A DNA stretch of 64,000 nucleotides from Peristeroidobacter agariperforans. Its GTDB lineage: Bacteria > Pseudomonadota > Gammaproteobacteria > Steroidobacterales > Steroidobacteraceae. This document shows, one piece after another, positions 14,090 through 23,454 of the stretch. The position numbers were made by a program, and so were the translations under genes. Below the pieces are notes generated by a model, which had not been told where the DNA came from, did not search any database, and saw nothing but the letters and a program-made list of their open reading frames with translations. Numbering within the stretch: the stretch's first letter is position 1; every line of letters begins with the position of its first letter. The DNA is taken from the NCBI RefSeq assembly GCF_004138335.1, contig NZ_RYFW01000004.1, positions 124,001 to 188,000 of the forward strand. Direction: 5' to 3'.

Positions 14090-16096
14090 ATGCACAGATT
14101 GACCCGACGTGAGCTCATTCGAGCGGCAGCAGCGATCGGCGCGACGCTGGCTCTTCCGAGCGCCCATGGCGCCAAGCCTCGCGCGTGGCGTGAAGCGCCG
14201 GAAGTCTATGCGGAAGGCGTGGCATCAGGCGATCCGACCAGCGACAGCGTGCTGTTGTGGACACGCGTGTCAGCGCCGTCGAACGTTTCAGCGACGCCAC
14301 TGACCGTTGAAGTTTCAGAAACGCCGACGTTCGAGCAACTGGTGACCAGCACGAACGTTCGGGCGCTCGCAGCAGCAGATCATACGTGCCGCGTTCTGGT
14401 CGCAGGGCTCGAGCCGTCGCACATCTATTGGTATCGATTCATCGACGAGCGCGGTCGAGGCAGTCGCATCGGGCGCACGCGAACAGCCGCGGCTCCGGAC
14501 GATACGAATCCAGTCAAGTTCGCGTTCGTCAGCTGTCAGAATGTTTGCGAAGGTGCGCAGAACGCATATCGCCGGATGATCTTCGAAGACGAGCGCGCCG
14601 CGCCGGCGGAGCAGCTGGCGTTCGTGCTGCACCTGGGCGATTTCGTCTATGAGGTGATCGACTATCCGGAGGACGTGCCGGGCGGCCGTCGTTACGACCG
14701 GCGCATTCGTGACGTTGTGCGCTACCCGCAAGGCGAGAAGGTCGGGCGTTTTCACATTCCTGTGACGCTGGCCGATTATCGCACCGTGTATCGCGCCTAC
14801 CTGCACGATCCTGACTTGCAGGCGGCGCGCGCCCGGTGGCCCTTCGTAGCCATGTGGGACAACCATGAGTTCTCGTGGATGGGCTGGCAATCGCAGCAGC
14901 GATTCGACCGGCAGAACCGTCCGGCGCAGACGCGTAAGGTCGCTGCGAATCAAACATGGTTCGAGTATCAGCCGGCGCGCGTGACGCGCCCCGGCCGCCC
15001 ATCGCTGCAACAGTTCGAGGCGCCAGCGGTGAAAGACGTGCCGTTGAAAACATTCGATGCGCACGGCTTGAGCCAGGAACCCAACAACATTGCCGCCATC
15101 GACAGCCTGATCGGTTATCGGGCCTTGCAATGGGGCAAGCATCTCGAGCTCGTCATCACCGATCAGCACAGCTTCCGTTCGGAAGAGCCGACCAGCCGTC
15201 CCGAAGCTGCGGCGCTGGACGATGCCAATTTTCCAGAGCTGATTCCGCAGGAGATCATCGAGCGGCTGGATGCGGGCGACGGCGGGCGGCCACCGCAAAC
15301 CATTCTGGGCCAGCGCCAGAAGCTATGGTTTCTGGAAACATTGCGGGCATCGAAACAAACCTGGAAGGTCTGGGGGAATTCGCTGGGCACGTTGGACTGG
15401 CGCGCCGATCCACAAAACCTTCCGTCAGGCGTGGGAGCGCGGTGGCTTGGGGCTGGCTACGCATGTTTCGGCGGCGGTGGCGATTACGGCACGGCGTATC
15501 GGGAACGCGCCGAGATCTACGATGCGATTCGGGATGCGGCGCTCACGAATTTCGTCACGGTCTCCGGCGATCGTCACAGCTTCTGGGCAGGGCTCGCCAG
15601 CAAAGCGTTGCCGCCGTCGCGCTTCGAGCCGGTCGGCGCGGCGTTCATCACGGGGTCGATCTCGGCTGCGGGACTGGTCGAAGCATTCGAGCATCGCTTT
15701 CCGAAAGATCATCCACTACGAGCGCTGTACGTCGCGGACCGCGCTGGCAAACCGCAGCCGACGGTGAACCTGCTGTTGCGTCATGGCGTGCTTGCTTGTC
15801 TCGAGTATGCCAAGAGCGGCGATCTTGAGGCGGCGCGTCGACTCTCCAATCCCGAGCTGGCTCCGCATCTGAAATTCCTCGACCTGGGCGGGCATGGCTA
15901 CGCCACTCTGCGTGTTAGTGCCGAAAACGCCGAGTGTGAGTTCGTCTGTATTCCCAGGCCGATCGAACGGAGCGCCACCGACGACGGCGGTCCATTGCGC
16001 TATCGAGTCGTCCACAGCGTAACGCGCTGGAAGGCGGGCGAACGGCCAGTCCTGCAACAGCGTGTGGTCGAAGGCGATCCGGGATTGTCGCTGTAA
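14090..16096 (+). CDS. phoD: PhoD-family alkaline phosphatase, Tat-exported
   Basis: 668 residues. The N-terminus carries a twin-arginine signal (TRRELIRAAAAIGATLAL), so it is exported folded. The PhoD N-domain follows (GVASGDPTSDSVLLWTRV), then metal-site motifs FAFVSCQN, LHLGDFVYE, MWDNHEFSWMG and VTVSGDRHSFWAG. PhoD enzymes hydrolyse phosphomonoesters and diesters with Ca and Fe in the periplasm or outside the cell. The ATG at 14090 has GGAGAG upstream and keeps the Tat motif at the N-terminus; a GTG at 14060 is unlikely. It may be longer than the about 520-residue standard because of inserts around 240-330. Phosphate scavenging links it to the phytase. Confidence 0.92.
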   Translation: MHRLTRRELIRAAAAIGATLALPSAHGAKPRAWREAPEVYAEGVASGDPTSDSVLLWTRVSAPSNVSATPLTVEVSETPTFEQLVTSTNVRALAAADHTCRVLVAGLEPSHIYWYRFIDERGRGSRIGRTRTAAAPDDTNPVKFAFVSCQNVCEGAQNAYRRMIFEDERAAPAEQLAFVLHLGDFVYEVIDYPEDVPGGRRYDRRIRDVVRYPQGEKVGRFHIPVTLADYRTVYRAYLHDPDLQAARARWPFVAMWDNHEFSWMGWQSQQRFDRQNRPAQTRKVAANQTWFEYQPARVTRPGRPSLQQFEAPAVKDVPLKTFDAHGLSQEPNNIAAIDSLIGYRALQWGKHLELVITDQHSFRSEEPTSRPEAAALDDANFPELIPQEIIERLDAGDGGRPPQTILGQRQKLWFLETLRASKQTWKVWGNSLGTLDWRADPQNLPSGVGARWLGAGYACFGGGGDYGTAYRERAEIYDAIRDAALTNFVTVSGDRHSFWAGLASKALPPSRFEPVGAAFITGSISAAGLVEAFEHRFPKDHPLRALYVADRAGKPQPTVNLLLRHGVLACLEYAKSGDLEAARRLSNPELAPHLKFLDLGGHGYATLRVSAENAECEFVCIPRPIERSATDDGGPLRYRVVHSVTRWKAGERPVLQQRVVEGDPGLSL

Positions 16097-16233
16097 AGAA
16101 GATCGGCATTTGTACGCATGGCTGGCCCGAGGGCTGCTATCTAGAGTTCAGTTGACCCAGCAATAGAAAACGTACTCAACCAGTGCCCAACGCACCCAGA
16201 CGACTGGGTAAGCAACGGAATGACTTTTGGGAG

Positions 16234-16255
16234 GACGCCAGCTGCACCTGGCGTC
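16234..16255 (+). promoter_or_regulatory. 5'-UTR hairpin next to the CBS gene SD
   Basis: GACGCCAG and CTGGCGTC form a perfect 8-bp inverted repeat with a 6-nt loop. It ends one base before the SD GAGGAGAGAG of the CBS-pair gene. It could be an operator or an RNA structure that governs ribosome access. Confidence 0.4.
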
Positions 16256-16267
16256 GAGGAGAGAGTC

Positions 16268-16717
16268 ATGAACGTAAGCGAGCACTGCTGTCGCGGTGTC
16301 ATCTCTATCGCGGACACGGCCGATATCGTGACCGCTGCCCGCCTGATGCGGGACCAGCACGTGGGGTTGCTGGCCGTCTATCGTCAGGGTGACGATTCGC
16401 ACCGGCTCACCGGCGTGCTGACCGATCGGGACATCGTCATGAATGTGACCGCCGCGGATCGCAATCCGCACACTGTCAGGGTTCAAGAAGTCATGAGCCG
16501 GCAGCCCATCCTGGCATACGAGCACGACGAGCTCCGAGATGTTCTGCAAGTCATGCGCCTGGCAGGCATTCGTCGGGTGCCGGTGGTGGATGCCAGCGGC
16601 GCGGCGGTCGGCATCATCGCGCTCGACGATGCGATCGAGTTGATCACCGGCTTGTTGTGCGATATTTCAGGATCGATCCGGAGCGAGCGCGATCACGAGT
16701 GGCGCGCGCACGCCTGA
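16268..16717 (+). CDS. CBS-domain-pair protein
   Basis: 149 residues forming one Bateman module: CBS1 about 5-65 (DIVTAARLMRDQHVGLLAV, then GVLTDRDI) and CBS2 about 70-135 (VMSRQPILAYEHDELRDVL, then GIRRVPVVDASGAAVGIIALDD). Such stand-alone pairs bind AMP, ATP or other adenosyl ligands and report energy status. There is no fused effector domain. The ATG has a strong SD (GAGGAGAGAG) and a hairpin just upstream. It is convergent with the spermidine-synthase-like gene; stops are 3 nt apart. Confidence 0.9.
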   Translation: MNVSEHCCRGVISIADTADIVTAARLMRDQHVGLLAVYRQGDDSHRLTGVLTDRDIVMNVTAADRNPHTVRVQEVMSRQPILAYEHDELRDVLQVMRLAGIRRVPVVDASGAAVGIIALDDAIELITGLLCDISGSIRSERDHEWRAHA

Positions 16718-16720
16718 TCG

Positions 16721-19363
16721 TCACTGCGCCTGTGAGTCGATGGCATTCAGCAGTTGCGCGGCTTCCGGCCGGTCGGGCTGTACCTGCTGCAATTCGCTCA
16801 ACAAGGAACGTGCGGCCGCGCTGTCCTTGCCGGCAAGGGCGGCAGCCATGCGGACCAGCGGGTCATAAGCCGGGCGAAAACCCGGGCTGATGTGCAGCAC
16901 TTCCAGCAGAGGCTCGCGCACTTGAGCCAGCATGTCGCGGACATCAGAGGTCGGGCGTACATCGCGGCCCGCTTCGATAAAGCGATCGCGAGCTGTCCAA
17001 TACGCTTCGAGACGGTTGCTCCATTCCAAGTTGAGTTCGCCCGCCAGGATTTCTTCTGGATTGATCTCGACGTCGCCTAACAACTCCAGCAAGCGTTCGC
17101 GCGGCGTCGACACAGGTGAGTAAGTGATCGTCGGTGCGCGATACGCGACGATGGGACGATCGTCGGTGTTGAGCGGCGCCGCGCCGGCAAACGTCGTGAG
17201 TGAGTGCGGGCCGGCGAAGAAACTGCCGAGCAGCGCCAGATCGTCGGGGAAGCCGAAGCCTTCCACGTCATAGGAGTTTGCGGCGGACAGTTGCGCGCTC
17301 ACTTGTTCGAGACTGAAGCGCTCGCCGTCACGACGTGCAATCAATCCGATGGTAGGTGTATCGAGGCTGAGCGTTGCCAGCACTGCCGAGGCGTTCGGAT
17401 ACACGGCCAGGAAAGATCGGACGATGCTGCGCAGAGTGTCGACGTCGAGCTGATGCAGTGGCAACCACTGACAGAACACGCCGCCTTCCGCCAGTCGTTG
17501 CCGCACGGCTTCAAAGTGCTCGACGGTATATAGAGAGGCGGATCCGCTGCGAGCCGGATGGAAGTTGTCGGCGACGATCACGTCGTACTGTTGCTCGCTC
17601 GTGCGAACGAAGCGTCGTGCGTCGGCGCTCATCGTGTGCAGGCGTGAGCGGTCGGCTGCTTCGGGGTACGAGCTCTCGAAGTGCTGAGCCGCGTCGATCA
17701 CTTCTGGCACCAGCTCGACGACATCGACCTGCAGCGACGGTTGTAGTGTCGCCGAGGACGCGGTCAGCCCCGTGCCGAGGCCGAGAAACAAGGCACGCTT
17801 CGAGTTCGGATGAAGGAGGACAGGGAGCAGCGCTTGGCGCGCGTCCGCGAGGAGGGTGGCGCTGCTGCCTTCCTGTTGTCGATTATTGATGTGCAGGGTC
17901 GCGACGCCGGACTTGTCCTCGATCACGGTCACGCTGGCCATCACGCCTTCGGAGTAACTCACCAATCGGCCGCCGCGCGGAATGTGTGTGTTGTGTAGCG
18001 ACGGGCTCCAGATGACGCTGGCAGCGGTGACGCCAATCACCAACCACTGTGCAGGCTTTGACCATGCGGGACGTGCGACTAGCAATAAGTAGCCGACAGA
18101 GATCAGGAGCAAAGCCGGTTTCAGCCCCAGCACAGGCAGCAGCACCAGACCGAAGAGCAGAGGTGCGATGGCTGCGCCCACAGTGTTCACGCCGATGGCG
18201 TGGCCGAAGCTGATGCCGCCATCGCGAGCCTCGGTGCTGAGATGACTGAAGAGTGCGCCCATCACGAGGGTGGGCAGCAGGAACGCGATGATTGCCATGG
18301 CAACTTCGCCCGCCAGCGCCGATGCGACGCTCGGGCCGAAGGCGCCAATGAACGAGTTCTTTATTTCGTCTGCGCCGGCCAGGAGGAGCGTGCCGAGGAG
18401 GCAGGTGGCGGCGAGGACTTGTATAAGAGGAGTGAGCAGGCGATCGGAGGATATCTCGCCACTTCGCATCGGCTTGCTCGCCCGCCAACGACTGTATGCG
18501 GCTGCGCCGAGCGCCGTGCCGATCAAATAGACCGCGAGCAGCAGAGCGAACGTATAGACCGTGTTCTCCGCGACTTGGCTCAGCGCGCGGACGACGAGTA
18601 CTTCATAGCCGATGCCGAGCAGACCGGTGGCAGCGAGCAACAGGAGAGTATGATTCGGTCCTCGCAAGATCCCGCTGCCCGGCGCGGGCGTCGCTGAGTC
18701 GCCGTTCGTTTGTAAACTCAGCGCCACTGCTGCGCAGACAAAGTTGAGAACGGCGCATGCGAGCGACGAGTGCGCCAATCCCAACTGCGGCACGAGCCAG
18801 AACGCCGCGGCAATCACCCCAACTACAGCGCCAGCCGTGTTGGCCGCATATAGAGCGCTGATCGAGATATTCCGAGCCGACGTCGTGGCGAACACACGCT
18901 CCATTGCCGGCAGCGTCGCGCCCATCGAGACAGTGGCAGGAAGGAGCAGCAGCGCCGTGCCGAAGAACGCGACGAACCAGTGCCATGTCGCCGAGGGTTG
19001 CGGACCGATCAACCCAAGCAGCGCACTCGACGCTGGCTCGAGCAAGGCCGCGAGCGTCAGGCTCCAGGCGCCAATGACAATCTCACATCCCGCGTACCAC
19101 CGCGCCGGCCGTGCACTCCGATCAATACGCGAGCCGAGCGTCAACGCGCCGAGTGCCAGGCCACCGAAGAACGCAGCGACAACGGCAAGCACGGCCGCCG
19201 ACTCATGACCGAGCCACGACGTACTCTGCTGAGTCCACACTACTTGATAGGCGAGGCCGGCAAAGCCGGACGCGACCATCAGCAAGCAAGCCAGCACGAT
19301 CTGACGCGGGCGCCCTCGCTCGAGTGCGGTCGGTTCGGCAGCGCTCACAACTCGTTCAGCCAC
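16721..19363 (-). CDS. Membrane-fused spermidine synthase-like protein
   Basis: 880 residues if the GTG at 19363 is used; a GTG at 19348 is the alternative. The N-terminal about 500 residues are membrane-spanning (roughly 14 helices, starting VLACLLMVASGFAGLAYQVVW). A spermidine-synthase-like Rossmann domain follows (ALFLGLGTGLTASSATL, VDVVELVPEVI, YDVIVADNFHP), and the last about 100 residues look helical and TPR-like. Homologous fusions are annotated fused MFS/spermidine synthase, but their reaction is unproven; the catalytic Asp of true aminopropyltransferases is present only as DNFHPA. The start codon overlaps the stop of the upstream 2OG-oxygenase-like gene by 8 nt, so the two are coupled. 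Confidence 0.82.
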   Translation of the reverse strand: MAERVVSAAEPTALERGRPRQIVLACLLMVASGFAGLAYQVVWTQQSTSWLGHESAAVLAVVAAFFGGLALGALTLGSRIDRSARPARWYAGCEIVIGAWSLTLAALLEPASSALLGLIGPQPSATWHWFVAFFGTALLLLPATVSMGATLPAMERVFATTSARNISISALYAANTAGAVVGVIAAAFWLVPQLGLAHSSLACAVLNFVCAAVALSLQTNGDSATPAPGSGILRGPNHTLLLLAATGLLGIGYEVLVVRALSQVAENTVYTFALLLAVYLIGTALGAAAYSRWRASKPMRSGEISSDRLLTPLIQVLAATCLLGTLLLAGADEIKNSFIGAFGPSVASALAGEVAMAIIAFLLPTLVMGALFSHLSTEARDGGISFGHAIGVNTVGAAIAPLLFGLVLLPVLGLKPALLLISVGYLLLVARPAWSKPAQWLVIGVTAASVIWSPSLHNTHIPRGGRLVSYSEGVMASVTVIEDKSGVATLHINNRQQEGSSATLLADARQALLPVLLHPNSKRALFLGLGTGLTASSATLQPSLQVDVVELVPEVIDAAQHFESSYPEAADRSRLHTMSADARRFVRTSEQQYDVIVADNFHPARSGSASLYTVEHFEAVRQRLAEGGVFCQWLPLHQLDVDTLRSIVRSFLAVYPNASAVLATLSLDTPTIGLIARRDGERFSLEQVSAQLSAANSYDVEGFGFPDDLALLGSFFAGPHSLTTFAGAAPLNTDDRPIVAYRAPTITYSPVSTPRERLLELLGDVEINPEEILAGELNLEWSNRLEAYWTARDRFIEAGRDVRPTSDVRDMLAQVREPLLEVLHISPGFRPAYDPLVRMAAALAGKDSAAARSLLSELQQVQPDRPEAAQLLNAIDSQAQ

Positions 19364-19988
19364 TGAACCCAATCTTGTATCCCCATGAGTCCAGCTGCGT
19401 CGGGATGGCGTTGAACGCCAGCGTGATGCGGCGCTCGCCTGGGTTGGGAGGCACGGCGTGCATGATGTAGCTGGGAAATAAAACGATATCGCCCGGCTCG
19501 GGCTGTGGGCTGACCCACTTCTCGGCGTTGTACGGACCCGTGACCACGCCCGCATGATCGTTCTTGAACGAGAACTCCGTGCCGCCCGGCGACTTCATGA
19601 ATACGGTGCGCGAGTCCGGGTGCGTCGGCGTCAGGTAAGCGACGCCGGAGATGAAACTGTTGGCGTGGTTGTGCATGGCCTGGCGACCGCCGGTGTCGAG
19701 CAGGTTCACCCACATTTCCTTCAGTGACCAAGCCAGGCGCTCGCCGAACATCAATGCGCCGAACTCGCTCAGCATCGGCGTGATGACAGTGGCTGCGGTC
19801 ACCAGCAGCGGGCTGTCGGATGGCTTGAGCATCGTCGTGTGCGACAGATTCGCCGAAGAATTGTTCGAGGTGCGCGCGTGCGCACTGAAGTGACTGACCA
19901 ATCCATCGACCAGCCTGCGCTCCAACGCGCCGGGTATCCTCATGAAGGGCGTGGGGAAAAGGCCAATGACTTCGGGCGTAACAGACAT
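19356..19988 (-). CDS. Putative 2OG-Fe(II) oxygenase (TIGR02466-type)
   Basis: 210 residues from the ATG 19988. The pattern FPTPFMRIPG at the start, WVNLLDTGGRQAMHNHANSFISGVAYL in the middle, PEPGDIVLFPSYIMHAVPPN and R-x-TLAFNA at the end matches the 2OG-FeII_Oxy_5 family (TIGR02466). The first His of HNH, an acidic residue, and the late His of MHAVPPN would bind iron, with the Arg after it binding 2-oxoglutarate. Substrate unknown; relatives act on proteins or small molecules. It is the first gene of a two-gene unit with the spermidine-synthase-like fusion. A TTG at 20027 would add 13 residues but lacks a convincing SD. Confidence 0.8.
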   Translation of the reverse strand: MSVTPEVIGLFPTPFMRIPGALERRLVDGLVSHFSAHARTSNNSSANLSHTTMLKPSDSPLLVTAATVITPMLSEFGALMFGERLAWSLKEMWVNLLDTGGRQAMHNHANSFISGVAYLTPTHPDSRTVFMKSPGGTEFSFKNDHAGVVTGPYNAEKWVSPQPEPGDIVLFPSYIMHAVPPNPGERRITLAFNAIPTQLDSWGYKIGFSG

Positions 19989-20194
19989 TTCTGACGGCTG
20001 CTTCGATGGCTTCGCGCGGTTGCGCAACCTTCTATTGTAGGAAGCCGATTGCTACAGCTTCGTGACAGCGCCAACGACTTCAGTCGCAGATTCGATGCAA
20101 GGATCATCTATTGTTCACGATGTAGTCATATCAGCTCTCTACGCTCCGGGACTTCTCACAACACCCGACAGCTTGAAGGGAGCTTCGATACAAA

Positions 20195-22522
20195 ATGTCA
20201 GTTGCAATCACCCGAAGCCAGATCGCGACCGCGGTCGCGGCGGTTCTCAGTGTGGCCACGATGGCCGCAGCATCAGCCAAGGATTCGGGCCATTCCGGTC
20301 GGGACGACGGCCCGCGCTCGAAGGGCCGCTACGAAACCGGTGACTTCCACAATCACACCACCTGCTCCGACGGCGCCATCTCGATGGAGAAGCTGGTCAA
20401 GAAGTCGACCGACAAACAGGACACGCCCTGGGGTCTGGACTGGTTCGTGCAGGCCGGCCACGGCGGCAGCGGCAACCGCAATTGCACGCTCGTCGAAGAC
20501 GCATCGCTGAGCACGCCGGCGTATCCGTATGTCGAAGGCTTCGGCCCGACGACGACTTGGGCGAACAGCATCGGTGCGGCCGCCGTGAAGGGCAACACGG
20601 GTTCTTCCGATGGCAGCTCGACCACTGCGCTCGCGTCGCAGGCGAATCCCAGCATGTGGCGCTGGCAGTCGATCCAATCGGTTCAGTATCCGGTCACCGA
20701 ATATCTGAGCGCCAAAAAGAACATTCCGGTGTTCATGGGCCTGGAGTCGGTCGTCGCCGGTCACGAGCACACCTCGATGTCCGTGGTTAGCGGCCAGGTC
20801 GTCGGCAAGAGCGGGAAAGTGGGCGCGGGCAGCTACGTGCCGGTCGGCGACGCCAACGCGCTCGCTCAGTGGTCGTACTGCTTCGATCGCGGCGACACCG
20901 ACAACAGCCGCGGCGGCTCGAACAACTGGGATTGCTCGGTGCCCGGCATCGACTATTCCGGCAATCCGGATTGGAAGCCGAATGCGGCCAAGCTGTTTCC
21001 AGCCGGCGGTCCCGGCACCGGCGTGCGCGGTCACCTGAAGACCGTCGACGCGCTGAAGTGGATGGCCAGCTATCACCCGAACACCAGCTATTACGTGCCG
21101 GCGCACCTCGAGCGCGCTGGACCGTTCAACCCGGACGGCAACAACGGTTTCAACATCGAGCACCTGCGTAACTTCAACAACGCGGCGCCCAAGGTCGCGT
21201 TCGGCTTCGAGAGCCAGCCAGGTCACGGTGCTTCCGACAACCGCGGCGAGTACAGCCCTGATCGCAACAGCATCGGCGGCGTGCGCGTCGACAGCGTCGG
21301 CGGCACGACTTGGGGCGGCACCGGCGTTTATGCCGCTCAGGTCGGCGGCGTGTGGGACGCGCTGCTCGGTGACGGTCGCAACTGGTGGTTCTTCGCCAGC
21401 TCCGACTGGCACAACCGCGGCAGCTTCGCGCCGGACGATCGCCGTTCGACTCAGGACTTCTATCCTGGCGAATATCAGCGCGATTTCGTGATGGTGCATC
21501 GGGAGGAGGACTGCCGTGACGGGAACCATCGCCATGACAAGGACCGCGGCCGTGGTCATGATCATGACAAGCGCGACATTTCCCAGCCGAACGAGATCGT
21601 CGACGGTCTGCGCAGCGGCAACAGCTTTGCGGCTTCCGGTCAGCTGATCGATCGTCTGGCGTTCGTGGCCTGCTCCGATCGTCGCTTCAAAGACAATGAC
21701 CGGCGCCATGGTCGGGATGACGGCGCGGCCGAGCTCGAAGCCATCGCGCTCGAAGCGGCAAAGAACGGCACTGACGTAAACATCAATGCCAACTGCGCAG
21801 GCATGGGCGAGAAGCTCCGCATCGACAAGAACGACGACGTGCTCGTGGCGATCGTGGTGCGCGATCCGTCCGGCAAGAACTATTCGCCGTACACCTTCGC
21901 GAACCCCTCGTTGCTCCAGATCAGCAAGACTCAGCCGTTGAACCAGCCCGAGCTGGATCACTTCGATGTGATCGGCGGCAAGGTGACCGGCATGAAGAAG
22001 CCGAGCTCGCCCGACTACTCCGGTCAGTGGCCGGACAACTGGGTCGACAATCCGGACATGAACACCGTGCCCGCAGGTGCGAAGAACACCACGGCCGGCA
22101 TTCTGAAGACGTTCGGCAAAGGCACGTGGACCTCGAAAGGCGAGTACAAGGTGGCGTCGTTCCGTCTCTCCGGCGTGAAGGCTTCGCAGTACCTGCGTCT
22201 GCGCGGCACCAATCTGCCAGCCTCCGTGCCTTACGAGACCGATGCGGACGGCAACCCGCTCGCGGACATCTACACGAATGCGAGCAATGCCTCGAAGCTG
22301 ACCATTCCTTGCACGGCCAGGATGACCACGACGATTCCGGCCGACACGGTCTACACCGGCACCAGCATCGACGGCTGCCCGGATCACATGGCGCGCGTTC
22401 CGGCCGTCACGGGTCAGCAGTACGTCAGCTATGACGTGGCTGCCTGGGCCGATCTGTGGTTCTACAGCAACCCGGTCTTCATCGAAGTGAAGAACGGCAT
22501 CCGGGTCGCTGGCGTGAAGTAA
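20195..22522 (+). CDS. Secreted PHP-superfamily phosphoesterase-like protein
   Basis: 775 residues with a Sec signal (hydrophobic 10-28). The mature N-terminus GDFHNHTTCSDG (His52, His54) is the first metal motif of PHP-type phosphoesterases; LESVVAGHEHTSM, the GFESQPGHGASDNRGEY segment and SSDWHNRGSF supply further His/Asp. It is unusual for two highly charged His/Asp/Arg-rich inserts at about 440-455 and 500-512. The C-terminus is Cys-poor and beta-rich. The exact family is not recognised; DUF3604-type proteins have a similar start and are often beside PpiC and HupE genes, as here. Substrate unknown; periplasmic or extracellular hydrolysis of phosphoesters is inferred. Confidence 0.75.
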   Translation: MSVAITRSQIATAVAAVLSVATMAAASAKDSGHSGRDDGPRSKGRYETGDFHNHTTCSDGAISMEKLVKKSTDKQDTPWGLDWFVQAGHGGSGNRNCTLVEDASLSTPAYPYVEGFGPTTTWANSIGAAAVKGNTGSSDGSSTTALASQANPSMWRWQSIQSVQYPVTEYLSAKKNIPVFMGLESVVAGHEHTSMSVVSGQVVGKSGKVGAGSYVPVGDANALAQWSYCFDRGDTDNSRGGSNNWDCSVPGIDYSGNPDWKPNAAKLFPAGGPGTGVRGHLKTVDALKWMASYHPNTSYYVPAHLERAGPFNPDGNNGFNIEHLRNFNNAAPKVAFGFESQPGHGASDNRGEYSPDRNSIGGVRVDSVGGTTWGGTGVYAAQVGGVWDALLGDGRNWWFFASSDWHNRGSFAPDDRRSTQDFYPGEYQRDFVMVHREEDCRDGNHRHDKDRGRGHDHDKRDISQPNEIVDGLRSGNSFAASGQLIDRLAFVACSDRRFKDNDRRHGRDDGAAELEAIALEAAKNGTDVNINANCAGMGEKLRIDKNDDVLVAIVVRDPSGKNYSPYTFANPSLLQISKTQPLNQPELDHFDVIGGKVTGMKKPSSPDYSGQWPDNWVDNPDMNTVPAGAKNTTAGILKTFGKGTWTSKGEYKVASFRLSGVKASQYLRLRGTNLPASVPYETDADGNPLADIYTNASNASKLTIPCTARMTTTIPADTVYTGTSIDGCPDHMARVPAVTGQQYVSYDVAAWADLWFYSNPVFIEVKNGIRVAGVK

Positions 22523-22545
22523 TACTTCCGTTATCGAGGAGCCTC

Positions 22546-22580
22546 GAACGCCGCGCGGCGACGCGCGGCGTTCATTTGTT
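22546..22580 (+). terminator. Strong hairpin between PHP gene and ppiC
   Basis: GAACGCCGCGC and GCGCGGCGTTC are perfect 11-bp arms with a 6-nt loop, followed by ATTTGTTT. It fits an intrinsic terminator or attenuator 24 nt after the PHP stop codon. It would lower expression of the two downstream genes relative to the secreted enzyme. Confidence 0.75.
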
Positions 22581-22599
22581 TCTGGCGGGGCCATTACCT

Positions 22600-23454
22600 A
22601 TGTCATCTGTTTTGTCGAGCTCTGAGATTTCCACCACTTCTGCGCCGGCGAAGAGCGTCAACTGGACGCGCGAGCCGTTGTTGCACTTCATTCTGATCGG
22701 CGCCGTGCTGTTCGGCGTCGACTCGCTGATCGCCGGGCAGGCCGACGATCCGAATCGCATCGAGCTGGACCAGCAAGTCGATGCCGAAGCCCAGCAGGCG
22801 TTCGAAGCCGCGCGCGGCCGCAAGCCCGATGCCGCCGAGCTGAAGGCGCTCCGGCAGGTGTGGCTCGACAACGAAGTGTTGTATCGCGAAGGTGTGGCGC
22901 TCGGCCTGGACAAGGGCGACAAGTCCATCCGCGAGCGCGTGATCTTCAAGGCGCTGAGCATGGTGGACAACAACACCAAGCGACCGGCGTTCGATGACAA
23001 AGTGGTTCGCGAGTGGTTCGAAAAGAACCGTGCCCGCTATGACATTCCGCAGCGATTCAATTTTCAGGAAGCCGTGCTTTCCGGCGAAGTCTCGGAGGCC
23101 ACGGTGCGTTCGTTCGTCAGCGCTCTGAACTCCGGGAACACACCGGAGGTGCAAGCGGGGCTGCGCGTGTTTACCGATCGGCCGCACGCCAATATCGTCG
23201 ACAGTTACGGCGAGGAGTTCGCGACCGCACTGGAAAGCTCTCCGGTGGGCGAGTGGCGTGCGCTGCAGACCAAGGGCGGCTGGCGAGCCATGCGCCTGGA
23301 AGCCGTCGTGCCGGCGGAAGCGGCGGACTTCGAGCGTCTGCGGGGCGTCGTGACGCAAGACTGGACTGACACCGTGATGTCGGAGCAGCGCAGCGCCGCG
23401 GTGGGCGCATTGGCCAAGAAGTACACCATCGTGATCGATGGAGTGAAGCAGTGA
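22600..23454 (+). CDS. PpiC-type peptidylprolyl isomerase, membrane-anchored
   Basis: 284 residues. A short Ser/Thr-rich N-terminus is followed by one membrane helix (LLHFILIGAVLFGVDSLI), then a SurA/PpiD-like helical region (AFEAARGRKPDAAELKALRQVWLDNEVLYREGVALGLDKGD) and a degenerate parvulin domain (about 150-275) in which the usual active-site His are not obvious. It is therefore more likely a periplasmic chaperone than an efficient isomerase. The hupE-like gene starts within its stop codon (TGATG), so translation is coupled. It probably helps fold the secreted PHP protein or the HupE-like partner. Confidence 0.82.
   Translation: MSSVLSSSEISTTSAPAKSVNWTREPLLHFILIGAVLFGVDSLIAGQADDPNRIELDQQVDAEAQQAFEAARGRKPDAAELKALRQVWLDNEVLYREGVALGLDKGDKSIRERVIFKALSMVDNNTKRPAFDDKVVREWFEKNRARYDIPQRFNFQEAVLSGEVSEATVRSFVSALNSGNTPEVQAGLRVFTDRPHANIVDSYGEEFATALESSPVGEWRALQTKGGWRAMRLEAVVPAEAADFERLRGVVTQDWTDTVMSEQRSAAVGALAKKYTIVIDGVKQ

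Noticed and set aside
20273-22594. 773-codon open frame on the minus strand
   Set aside because: It mirrors the PHP gene in the opposite frame; it is long because GC-rich codons seldom give stops. It has no SD, signal or domain, while the + frame has clear motifs.
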